Of a stretch of DNA of 42,889 nucleotides, positions 8,214-15,729 are shown one piece after another. The notes under the pieces were generated by a model. It did no database searches. It was not told where the DNA came from and worked only from the letters and a program-made list of their open reading frames with translations. Origin of the DNA: Bacteroidota bacterium (lineage in GTDB: Bacteria; Bacteroidota; Bacteroidia; AKYH767-A; OLB10); NCBI GenBank assembly GCA_018268195.1, contig JAFDWZ010000044.1, forward strand, positions 1 to 42,889. Reading direction: 5' to 3'. The position numbers were made by a program, and so were the translations under genes. Numbering within the stretch: position 1 is the first letter of the stretch; every line of letters starts with the position of its first letter.

Positions 8214-8621
8214 ATGAACAGACCAATCAGAGTACTAATCGCCAAAGTTGGCTTAGACGGGCACGATAGGGGTGCTAAAGTGATTGCTTCATTTCTGCGC
8301 GATGCAGGTATGGAAGTCATTTATTCCGGTCTCAGGCAAACACCCCAAATGGTGGTAAATGCTGCATTGCAGGAAGATGTTGATGTGATAGGTGTATCCA
8401 TACTTTCGGGAGCACACATGACCGTGTTTGGCAAGCTTATCGAACTGTTAAAAGAAAAAGGGATGACTGATGTGTTGCTCACGGGAGGTGGAATTATTCC
8501 CGATGCCGATATAAAAACTCTGAATGAAATGGGCGTAGGCAAACTGTTTATTCCGGGCACTAATACCGATGAAGTAGTGAATTATATCAGGAAATGGGTC
8601 GAAACACATCGTCCCGAATAA
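8214..8621 (+). CDS. Free-standing cobalamin-binding subunit (methylmalonyl-CoA mutase C-terminal domain type)
   Basis: A 135-residue protein that consists only of the B12-binding Rossmann-like domain of acyl-CoA mutases. It has the base-off/His-on signature DGHDRG (D15-x-H17-x-x-G20), the SxL loop (S62-I-L64) and the GGG nucleotide-tail turn at residues 91-93. The N-terminal [16 protein letters not shown] closely resembles the C-terminal domain of methylmalonyl-CoA mutase. Such solo subunits pair with a separate catalytic TIM-barrel subunit (as in archaeal-type MCM and 2-hydroxyisobutyryl-CoA mutase HcmB). No partner gene is in this window, so the substrate is inferred only as an acyl-CoA. 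Its stop abuts that of the convergent gene. Confidence 0.88.
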   Translation: MNRPIRVLIAKVGLDGHDRGAKVIASFLRDAGMEVIYSGLRQTPQMVVNAALQEDVDVIGVSILSGAHMTVFGKLIELLKEKGMTDVLLTGGGIIPDADIKTLNEMGVGKLFIPGTNTDEVVNYIRKWVETHRPE

Positions 8622-9359
8622 TTAAAGTAATCTGATAGGCTCCTCTGTTCCCAAGGATTTGGCATAACCTGGAGGCCTGAACTGAACTTTCAGTTTATTA
8701 TTCCGCATGATATTGGCAATGCCGTAAGCTACATAAATGGATTTACGAAATATTTGCTTGTACCATTTGTTTTCTTTTCTGCGAAGAATTTTTTCAGTCA
8801 CTTTTTTATAAAACTTGCGGTGAAAAGGAAATAATTCATCAAGCGTATTAAGCTCAAGAAAATACCGACCCCGAATGTGAGCAAATATTTTAGAGCGTGT
8901 TTCGCGATCGTACTTAGAGAAATAAGCACTCTGATAATCGGGAACTCCTCTTTGATTTAGACAATGTATGAGCCATACATATTCAAAATTATAACTCGGC
9001 TCAGCCACTTTTACTCCCAGTGAATTTGTTACGGCATTTTGCAAAACTTCAGTTTCGTTCATGTAGCAAACGCCTTTGCGTACAAAACGATTTATTAAAT
9101 GCAGATTGAGATGTTGCTCATTACTTAACGTTAGTTGGAGCGTGCTTAGATAAGGTTTTTCAAATAGCCTTACCCTTCGCAGATAAGGCGATAATTCTAT
9201 TACCGATAAAACTTTCCTCACATCTTTTTTGGCTACTACTAATTGCAGTGTTTCGTCATTACACTCTTTCATTTCAGCAGCTGTAAAACCAAGAGCGGCA
9301 TAATTCAGCACTGAAATTTTCTTAAAAAAATGAGTTAAAAAAGATGTCCTTTCGTTCAT
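8622..9359 (-). CDS. Conserved-looking protein of unknown function in the polysaccharide gene group
   Basis: A 245-residue protein I do not recognise. It is cytoplasmic-looking, with no signal peptide or clear membrane span. The middle (EPSYNFEYVWLIHCLNQRG) and the basic helical C-terminal half resemble regions of Bacteroidota polysaccharide-cluster proteins that carry a nucleotidyltransferase- or thymidylate-kinase-like fusion, but no intact P-loop is present. The C-terminal FRPPGYAKSLG only vaguely recalls one. It starts 7 bases after the BY-kinase-like gene on the same strand, so it is almost surely in the same operon and probably acts in exopolysaccharide production. Its stop abuts that of the B12-binding gene. 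Confidence 0.6.
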   Translation of the reverse strand: MNERTSFLTHFFKKISVLNYAALGFTAAEMKECNDETLQLVVAKKDVRKVLSVIELSPYLRRVRLFEKPYLSTLQLTLSNEQHLNLHLINRFVRKGVCYMNETEVLQNAVTNSLGVKVAEPSYNFEYVWLIHCLNQRGVPDYQSAYFSKYDRETRSKIFAHIRGRYFLELNTLDELFPFHRKFYKKVTEKILRRKENKWYKQIFRKSIYVAYGIANIMRNNKLKVQFRPPGYAKSLGTEEPIRLL

Positions 9360-9366
9360 TCGTTTA

Positions 9367-11622
9367 TTAATAGAACCACAATGCGACTTTCTTCAGCATA
9401 CGTGGCAATGGTTTGATTTCTGCATCAGCTTGCTCACGATTTTTCAATATTCTATACTGTCCTGTAGTTTGCAATCCAGAAAAATTGTCAACTTTTTGAG
9501 TTGCATTGATAACCATAAACAGGTTTTCAATCTTGTAATCCTGTTTAATAACAGATGCTTGCTCCAGTTGCTCCAGTGATGTTTCATTGGCTTTAAGCAC
9601 ATAGAAACTCAAATCACTCATTTTCATTAAAGGCACTGCATCCATGTAGTTACTGGTTTCAGGGGTATCGAATATTACAAAATCATACAACGATTTTATC
9701 TCTGCAAGAATATTGCCAGTTTTATCCGAAACCAATAACGTGTTAATTCCATGTGGCAGGTAGCCTGCTGTGAGCAAATCTACATTGGCATCTTGTGTAA
9801 TCTGAACAGCCTGATGAAGATTTTTTTCTTCAGCATATACTTCGGCCATGGTATGCTCTTCTTCTGAAGAATGGTTGTTTCTCAGCGTAGGGTTTACCGG
9901 ATTCATGTCCACCAGCAGCACTTTTTTACCTAATTTACCTAAGGTTCTTGCAAGATTTTGTGATACAGTTGTTTTACCTTCTTCAGCTTTTATGGAAGTT
10001 ACGGTAATGGTTTTCACAGGCTGGCTGTTGCCCAACATCAGTATCTTGGTGCTTAAATTCATAAACGACTCGGTAAGTTCATCCCTTCTTCCACTGTTTT
10101 CAATAGTTGCAAGGAATGGGATATTGCTGTGTTGCTGTAAGTCTTTTCTGTTGGTAATTTTTGTTCTGAAATAAGGCTTAAGGCTGATATATGACATCCC
10201 TAAAACCAGTGACATTGCCAGTGCCGAAAGCCACACTTGAAGCGGATTAGGACTGATAGGAGTTAATGGCATGGAAGCATCATTTACCAGATAAGATGAA
10301 GCCGGTATAGCCGGTGCTGTCACCATGGCTTCTGCACGTTTTTCAATCAGAAAATCATAAAGTTTGTTATACAGATAAATATTTCTGCTCAGTTGTTGCA
10401 TTTTGCTTTCTGCCTCAGGAAGATTTTGCATACGCATTTTTGCATTTGCAATGGCATCAGCCAGTGTTTCCTGCTTTATCACCACTTTCTTTCTGGTGTT
10501 GCGAATGCTTTCTGCAAGCATATCTTTAAGGCTGTTAATCTCTCTGTCAACGTGGCTCACATCGGCACCTTGTTCTTTCAGTTGTTGACGTTCGGCAACC
10601 TTATCATTTAATTTCAGATAGGTTTCGGTGTACACAATGTCATTTATAGTTCCATATTCAGGTGATATGGTATTTACATTTCTGTTTTTACGCAGGTAGT
10701 CGCTCAAATTATCTAATGCTGCCAGTTGCATATCAGCTTCTACTTTTTGTATTTGCAGCTGACTTACGGTTTGTAATGCTGCTCCGGCTTGCTGTGGTAT
10801 TTCAAAAGCATTGTTCTCTGTCTGAAATTTTGATAACTGTTGCTGTGCATCATCAAGGTCTTGCGATACTCTTGCCAATTGCTGATTGATGAGTTGCACG
10901 TTGGCTTGCATTTTCTCTTCATTCATCACCGTACCGTTTTGGCCATAACCATTAGCAAGTGCATGAACTACACGATACGCTTTAACCGGATTTTCATTGC
11001 GATAAGTAATTTCAACAAGATTATCCCCTCTCACAGGTTGCGACACGAGTTTGCTCTCTGCAATTCTTTTTGCCATAGCAGCATCGGAATAAATCACGAA
11101 TGAATACTCATCATTTTGCTGAACGGTATTCATATAAGGTGTTTTGCTCACCGTAACTTCTGCAAAATTCAAATCCAAAGGCTCGTCATAGTTACCGCGC
11201 TTTTGCATAGCAGTATAATTATACTCATAGTTAAGTATATAAGCCTTGTCACTTTCGAATGTAATCGAGAAGTTTTGCTTGCTAAAACCATCATCTTTCT
11301 GCTTGAAAGAAACTTTTACGGGAGTTTCGGTAAACAACTCCTGTTTCTTAAACATGCGGTTGCGAAAATATTCAGCGTTCAACCCTTTGTTATGAATAGC
11401 ATGCTCTATGGTTGCCGGTGATTGAATTACTGCAGCTTCAGCATACATATTTTTCGATTCATCAGAAACCGGTTTGAGCAGTGCTTTGGATTCATACTCC
11501 TTAGGAGTAAAATAAATGTAAGCTGCTGCACAAAGTGAGCCTGCTGCAAGGCATAAGATTAAAAATTTACGATGCGCTTTAATCAGCAGCATCATGCGTT
11601 GTGACCAAAATGTAGTTGTCAT
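9367..11622 (-). CDS. Wzz/BY-kinase-like exopolysaccharide chain-length and export protein
   Basis: A 751-residue polysaccharide co-polymerase fused to a cytoplasmic ATPase. Order: first membrane helix about residues 18-38; a large periplasmic part with a coiled-coil-rich segment (about 236-430, GNVR-like region near 400-430); a proline-containing second membrane helix about 460-480; then a MinD/BY-kinase domain with Walker A EEGKTT (547-552), Walker A' VLLVDMNP (568-575) and Walker B YDFVIFDTP (646-654). It would control chain length and assembly of secreted polysaccharide at the inner membrane. Odd points: the C-terminal tyrosine cluster used for autophosphorylation is missing apart from a single terminal Y751, and Walker A' is altered from the usual D-x-D form. 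It is followed after 7 bases by the unknown gene at 8622. Confidence 0.88.
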   Translation of the reverse strand: MTTTFWSQRMMLLIKAHRKFLILCLAAGSLCAAAYIYFTPKEYESKALLKPVSDESKNMYAEAAVIQSPATIEHAIHNKGLNAEYFRNRMFKKQELFTETPVKVSFKQKDDGFSKQNFSITFESDKAYILNYEYNYTAMQKRGNYDEPLDLNFAEVTVSKTPYMNTVQQNDEYSFVIYSDAAMAKRIAESKLVSQPVRGDNLVEITYRNENPVKAYRVVHALANGYGQNGTVMNEEKMQANVQLINQQLARVSQDLDDAQQQLSKFQTENNAFEIPQQAGAALQTVSQLQIQKVEADMQLAALDNLSDYLRKNRNVNTISPEYGTINDIVYTETYLKLNDKVAERQQLKEQGADVSHVDREINSLKDMLAESIRNTRKKVVIKQETLADAIANAKMRMQNLPEAESKMQQLSRNIYLYNKLYDFLIEKRAEAMVTAPAIPASSYLVNDASMPLTPISPNPLQVWLSALAMSLVLGMSYISLKPYFRTKITNRKDLQQHSNIPFLATIENSGRRDELTESFMNLSTKILMLGNSQPVKTITVTSIKAEEGKTTVSQNLARTLGKLGKKVLLVDMNPVNPTLRNNHSSEEEHTMAEVYAEEKNLHQAVQITQDANVDLLTAGYLPHGINTLLVSDKTGNILAEIKSLYDFVIFDTPETSNYMDAVPLMKMSDLSFYVLKANETSLEQLEQASVIKQDYKIENLFMVINATQKVDNFSGLQTTGQYRILKNREQADAEIKPLPRMLKKVALWFY

Positions 11623-11804
11623 CTTCCCTTAATTTTGCCTATCTATACTTTACTTTTGGCAAAAGGGTTACATCTCGTTCATTCTATGAATGGAATCAAT
11701 AAAAAAAATGTAACCTTAATTTAAGTGATTACGTAAAGGAAAGTTTTGTCATCGTATTTCAACTACTTCCAATATTAACTTTCTCTGACTTCGATATTTT
11801 TAGG

Positions 11805-11820
11805 GCCTGAAATATCAGGC
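11805..11820 (-). terminator. Weak hairpin after the GT4 gene, possible terminator
   Basis: GCCTGA, a 4-base AATA loop, then TCAGGC form a perfect 6-bp stem 18 bases after the glycosyltransferase stop. There is no real U-run on the minus strand (CCTAAAAAT), so termination is uncertain. Confidence 0.3.
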
Positions 11821-11838
11821 AATTGTCAATGGCGAAAG

Positions 11839-12951
11839 TTATTTCAATAACATCTGATAGATATTATAAAACTGCTGCTCCATATTTTCAATTGAAAAGT
11901 TCATGGCATAGGTTTTTCTTTTTTGTATGATATCAGTTTGTTCAGATTGTTCTTTGTGGCGGTAGTATTCATTCATTCTTACAGCAGCTTGTTCCACAGA
12001 GTCAACAATGTCATCAGGAGAAATACCTTCAGTAATTTCTACCAAACCACCACCATCATTAAACACCATAACCGGTCTGCCAAGATATAGGGCTTCCACA
12101 GCCACCAGTCCGAACGATTCATTTTGAGAGGGGAAAACACACACATTCATCAAGGATTCCCAGTTAGCTGCATTTTTCTGAAATCCTGTAAATATCACCT
12201 TACTTTCCATATTATGGTCTTTTACCTTCTGTTCCAATGATTGCCTTAATGGCCCATCACCGGTTAACAACAGCAATACATCGTTCTTGTCTTTCGAAAA
12301 AATTTCGAATGCATCAATAAGCCGGTCAATACGCTTGACACCGGCAAATCGGGCAATTGTTCCAACAATAAATTTGTTGCTATGCCTATCTCTGAAAAAC
12401 TTTATATCATTATTGTCAGTCAGTATCAGATTTGTAAAATCTACACCGTTATAGACTAATTGCGTTCTTACAGAATTCAATCCATATTTTTTATGTGCTG
12501 TTGATTCTGTAAACTTTGAATTAAAAGTAACCTTGTCAACAAAACGATTAAGGACAAGACGAATAAAATACTGATTAACCTTGTCGGTTAATTTTACTTT
12601 ACGCCCATACACGAAATTACCATGCAGTGTGTAAACAATTTTTTTGCCTGAAAATATTGCTGCCAACAAAACCCATGGGTTAAAGGTGTGTATGTGTATG
12701 ATATCAGCAGATTTGAAATGTTTGCGCAGTTTACTCCAGGCATTAAGCTTAAACCCCCAACCACTGTTCAAACCCAGAATATCATAATCAATATTTTTTT
12801 GCTTCAAAGTTTCAAAGAGAGGCCCTTTGTTGGTTCCTACAAGAATAAAGTTGGAGAGGTTTGAGCGTTTAAGTTGATTTTCGGCAAGCCAGATAGTAAG
12901 CTTTTCAATGCCGCCAATATTACCTGACCATATATAGTGAATAACCTTCAT
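11839..12951 (-). CDS. Glycosyltransferase family 4 (GT-B fold)
   Basis: A 370-residue retaining GT-B glycosyltransferase. The N-terminal half shows the acceptor-domain glycine turn (GNIGGIEKLT, residues 10-19) and HIHTFNPWV. The C-terminal half shows VGTIARFAGVKRID (196-209), LLLLTGDGP (226-234) and the EX7E donor-binding motif (E278 to E286 in ESFGLVAVE). It transfers a sugar from an activated donor during polysaccharide assembly; the sugar cannot be read from sequence. It lies upstream of the chain-length protein on the same strand with a 216-base gap, so it is probably a linked transcription unit in the same exopolysaccharide locus. Confidence 0.9.
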   Translation of the reverse strand: MKVIHYIWSGNIGGIEKLTIWLAENQLKRSNLSNFILVGTNKGPLFETLKQKNIDYDILGLNSGWGFKLNAWSKLRKHFKSADIIHIHTFNPWVLLAAIFSGKKIVYTLHGNFVYGRKVKLTDKVNQYFIRLVLNRFVDKVTFNSKFTESTAHKKYGLNSVRTQLVYNGVDFTNLILTDNNDIKFFRDRHSNKFIVGTIARFAGVKRIDRLIDAFEIFSKDKNDVLLLLTGDGPLRQSLEQKVKDHNMESKVIFTGFQKNAANWESLMNVCVFPSQNESFGLVAVEALYLGRPVMVFNDGGGLVEITEGISPDDIVDSVEQAAVRMNEYYRHKEQSEQTDIIQKRKTYAMNFSIENMEQQFYNIYQMLLK

Positions 12952-13044
12952 AATAAACGCAAGAAATTATTTAACCGTAAAAAAAGTCTTCTGAAAAAAA
13001 CCATTGATAATTGATAGCACAGAAAAATCAAAAAACACATTAAA

Positions 13045-13052
13045 CAAATTTA
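13045..13052 (-). promoter_or_regulatory. -7 element upstream of the GT4 gene
   Basis: Reads TAaaTTTG on the minus strand, an exact match, about 93 bases before the GT4 start. The 259-base gap 12952-13210 holds no gene. Confidence 0.4.
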
Positions 13053-13210
13053 TCAGCAAGAATGATTTTCTTACTGTGTGAAAATAGAAGAAATAAACAT
13101 TGCTTTGAGATGTATTAACTCAAAAAAATTAAACAATCTGTAAATTGAACTGAGTGCTAAGATGGTTTACCAAAATATGCCTCAGAAATTTTCAAAAAGG
13201 TATGTTAGCT

Positions 13211-14365
13211 CTAATTGAAAAACTCTTTCATTTTTTCAAAAAAGCTCTTGTCGCCTTTTCCGGGTTTCGGTTTAAAATTTTCAGAGTCACGGAGTTTTTC
13301 AAGAATTTTTTTCTCGTCAGCACTTAATTGTTGAGGAGTCCACACATTGATGTTTACCAGCAAGTCTCCTTTGTGATAACTGTTTACACGAGGAAGTCCT
13401 TTGCCTTTCAAACGTAATACTTTTCCGCCTTGTGTTCCGGCATCAATTTTAATTTTTGCTTTTCCGTCCACTGTTGGCACTTCTACCTGTGTTCCTAAAG
13501 TGGCATCCACAAAGGTGATGTATAAATCATAGAGCAAATTATCGCCATCGCGTTTCAGATTCGGGTCTTCAACTTCATCTATAACAATAAACAAATCACC
13601 GGGTATGCCATTTCTTTCACCCATGTTTCCTTTGCCGCTTACATTTAGTTGCATGCCATCGGCTACTCCTGCAGGTATTGGTATATTGATGGTTTCTTCA
13701 CCTTGTTCAATTCCGCTTCCATGACACGTTTTGCAGGTATTGGCAATTACTTGTCCTTCGCCATTACAAACATTACAAGTTGTTACGGTTTGCATCTGAC
13801 CAAGTATGGTGTTGGTTACACGTCTTATCTGTCCTGACCCTTTGCAATTAGGGCAAGTGTTGAATGCGTTGTTGCCTTGCGCACCACTGCCATGGCAGGT
13901 GTGGCAGGCTACTTTCTTACTTACTTTAATTTTTTTCTCTACGCCATTAGCTATTTCTTTCAGGTCGAGTTTTACTTTTATACGGAGGTTGGTTCCCTTG
14001 TTTACTCTGCGACCACCTGAGCGCTGCTGTCCGCCACCAAAAAAACTTTCAAATGGGTTGTGACCGCCAAAAATGTCACCAAACTGGCTGAAGATGTCTT
14101 CCATGTTCATGTGGTTACCACCACCTCCATAACCGGCACCGTTCATTCCCTGATGACCAAACTGGTCATACCTGCTTTTTTTCTCAGCATTACTCAAAAC
14201 CTCATAAGCCTCTGCTGCTTCTTTAAATTTTTCTTCCGCTTCTTTATTGCCGGGGTTTTTGTCAGGATGGTATTTTATCGCCATCTGCCTGTAAGCTTTT
14301 TTTATTTCAGCTTCAGTAGCGTTGCGTGAAACACCCAATATTTCGTAGTAATCTCTCTTTGCCAT
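13211..14365 (-). CDS. dnaJ: Chaperone DnaJ (Hsp40)
   Basis: A 384-residue full-length type I Hsp40 that stimulates DnaK ATPase and delivers unfolded clients. J domain residues 1-70 with the HPD triad (H33-P34-D35); Gly/Phe-rich linker about 75-118; zinc-finger domain 154-218 with four CxxCxGxG repeats (starting C154, C171, C197 and C211); then two C-terminal client-binding domains. It follows grpE by 13 bases on the same strand as a grpE-dnaJ operon. DnaK is not in the window. Confidence 0.97.
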   Translation of the reverse strand: MAKRDYYEILGVSRNATEAEIKKAYRQMAIKYHPDKNPGNKEAEEKFKEAAEAYEVLSNAEKKSRYDQFGHQGMNGAGYGGGGNHMNMEDIFSQFGDIFGGHNPFESFFGGGQQRSGGRRVNKGTNLRIKVKLDLKEIANGVEKKIKVSKKVACHTCHGSGAQGNNAFNTCPNCKGSGQIRRVTNTILGQMQTVTTCNVCNGEGQVIANTCKTCHGSGIEQGEETINIPIPAGVADGMQLNVSGKGNMGERNGIPGDLFIVIDEVEDPNLKRDGDNLLYDLYITFVDATLGTQVEVPTVDGKAKIKIDAGTQGGKVLRLKGKGLPRVNSYHKGDLLVNINVWTPQQLSADEKKILEKLRDSENFKPKPGKGDKSFFEKMKEFFN

Positions 14366-14378
14366 TTTGTTTTAAATA

Positions 14379-14948
14379 TTATCCGCCTACAACTACTTTG
14401 GCATGACGCAGAACTTTATCGTTCAGCATATATCCTTTTTCAATTTCATCTATGACAATGCCTTTTTTACTTTCATCGTCAACAGGAATATTGGTTACTG
14501 CTTCATGCAGGTCGGTATCAAAAGGTTTGTTAATAGATTCAATTGGTTGAAGTCCACGCTGCGACAGTTGATTTTTTAATTTGGTGTGAATTAATAACAC
14601 ACCTTCTTTCACTGCTTCAACTCCTGAAGTTGTTTGTTCCATTGATTTCAGTGCGCGTTCAAAATCGTCTAACACGGGCAATAGGGAAGCAATTACATCT
14701 GCACCGGCCGATTTTATTAAATCAACTCTCTCTCTCATCATTCGTTTTTTATAATTTTCAAAATCGCTATACAGACGCAAGTATTTATCATTGGCAATAG
14801 CCAATTCTTCTTTCAGCAGCTCTGCAGGGTCGGCAACAGGCGCCTGCTGTTCTTCAGTTTGGTTCATTAATTCATCCTGAGGAGTAGGTTCGTTGGTATC
14901 AGCAACTTCTTTGTTGTTCTGCATTTTCTTTTTCTTAAAAATTCTCAT
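14379..14948 (-). CDS. grpE: Nucleotide exchange factor GrpE
   Basis: A 189-residue GrpE, the DnaK nucleotide-exchange factor. It has an acidic, disordered N-terminus, a long coiled coil (about ELLKEELAIANDKYLRLY to RERVDLIKSA) and the C-terminal beta domain with the conserved FDTDLHEAV and GYMLNDKVLRHAKVVV segments. Three starts are possible: a TTG at 14972, ATG at 14948 and ATG at 14924. 14948 is chosen because the promoter at 14999-15006 allows it and it is the first ATG. First gene of the grpE-dnaJ operon. Confidence 0.93.
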   Translation of the reverse strand: MRIFKKKKMQNNKEVADTNEPTPQDELMNQTEEQQAPVADPAELLKEELAIANDKYLRLYSDFENYKKRMMRERVDLIKSAGADVIASLLPVLDDFERALKSMEQTTSGVEAVKEGVLLIHTKLKNQLSQRGLQPIESINKPFDTDLHEAVTNIPVDDESKKGIVIDEIEKGYMLNDKVLRHAKVVVGG

Positions 14949-14967
14949 TTTGTTTTTCAAAAACACT

Positions 14968-14995
14968 GCCAATCGTTTCTATGGGTCAAATTGGC
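14968..14995 (-). promoter_or_regulatory. Inverted repeat in the grpE leader
   Basis: GCCAAT at 14968-14973 and ATTGGC at 14990-14995 form a perfect 6-base inverted repeat with a 16-base spacer just downstream of the grpE -7 element. It is not the CIRCE/HrcA operator. A heat-shock operator or leader hairpin is possible but unproven. Confidence 0.3.
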
Positions 14996-14998
14996 AGA

Positions 14999-15006
14999 CA
15001 AAGGTA
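14999..15006 (-). promoter_or_regulatory. -7 element for the grpE-dnaJ operon
   Basis: Reads TAccTTTG on the minus strand, an exact consensus match, about 50 bases before the grpE ATG. This suggests transcription by the primary sigma factor. Confidence 0.55.
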
Positions 15007-15050
15007 AATATTCTTGCAGGAAGGTGTCAGTTTATCTTGTGGGAAATAAA

Positions 15051-15084
15051 AAAAACAGTCCCGCAGTGCTGCGGGACTGTTTTT
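15051..15084 (-). terminator. Strong bidirectional intrinsic terminator between the tlpA-like gene and grpE
   Basis: An almost uninterrupted inverted repeat: A-run, ACAGTCCCGCAG, a two-base TG centre, CTGCGGGACTGT, then a T-run. It lies 20 bases after the thioredoxin stop on the minus strand. The A and T flanks make it competent in both directions. It insulates the redox gene from grpE-dnaJ. Confidence 0.9.
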
Positions 15085-15103
15085 AGGGTATAAAAAATTT
15101 TTA

Positions 15104-15637
15104 TTACTGAACTACTAATTTTTCCAATGCATCATCTAAGGCTTGTCCGCGAAGGTTGCTTCCAACTATAACTCCATTGGAATCAATAAGCCAATTCGTT
15201 GGAATGGAATTAACTCTGTAAATCTGTGCAGCTTTACTGTACCATCCTCCTAAATCGCTAACATGATAAGGCCAGCTCAGATTATCCTGTTTGATAGCTG
15301 CCATCCAGCGGTTTTTATCCTGATCGAGTGATACGCTATAGATGGTAAAGCCACCTTTGGCGCCTTTAAATTTTTTGTCTTTGTATTTATTGTAGGCAGC
15401 AACCACATTGGGGTTTTCCATGCGGCAAGGCCCGCACCATGATGCCCAAAAGTCAATCAGAACTATTTTGCCTTTAAGGGATGATAATGCAATGGTTTTT
15501 CCTTCAGGTGAAGTGAAAGCAAGTTCAGGAGCTTTATTTCCTAATGCAGTGCCTTCAATAAGTTTTTGTGCTTGCGCATAGAACGCTGTACCTGTGAGGG
15601 CAATTAAAACTAATACCGCTTTGAGTTTTTTATTCAT
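15104..15637 (-). CDS. TlpA/ResA-like secreted thioredoxin
   Basis: A 177-residue thiol-disulfide oxidoreductase. Signal peptide to about residue 23 (AFYAQAQ), then an AhpC/TSA-Redoxin-type thioredoxin fold with the active site WCGPC (C68, C71) in FWASWCGPCRMENP and the cis-proline segment NSIPTNWLID. It is expected in the periplasm, reducing protein disulfides or aiding cytochrome c and outer-protein maturation. A KGAKGG insertion near residues 92-97 is typical of the Bacteroidota TlpA group. Monocistronic, closed by the terminator at 15051-15084. Confidence 0.9.
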   Translation of the reverse strand: MNKKLKAVLVLIALTGTAFYAQAQKLIEGTALGNKAPELAFTSPEGKTIALSSLKGKIVLIDFWASWCGPCRMENPNVVAAYNKYKDKKFKGAKGGFTIYSVSLDQDKNRWMAAIKQDNLSWPYHVSDLGGWYSKAAQIYRVNSIPTNWLIDSNGVIVGSNLRGQALDDALEKLVVQ

Positions 15638-15729
15638 GTTGTTTTTTTAATTTAAACGTTAGTCAATTTGCATACCATTCACCAACGGCTTCACTTAAAT
15701 TTTAATTAACGCTAAAATAGATAAATGTT

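Noticed and set aside
10314..11421. Overlapping plus-strand ORFs opposite the Wzz/BY-kinase-like gene
   Set aside because: Low-complexity, Cys/Phe/Leu-rich shadow translations of a clearly real minus-strand gene.
11655..11667. Small palindrome CTTTTGGCAAAAG upstream of the BY-kinase-like gene
   Set aside because: Too short and AT-rich to separate from chance, with no matching copies seen nearby.
13152..13160. GAGTGCTAA, the other CIRCE half, downstream of dnaJ
   Set aside because: No TTAGCACTC partner at the right spacing, and it lies after the operon, not before it.
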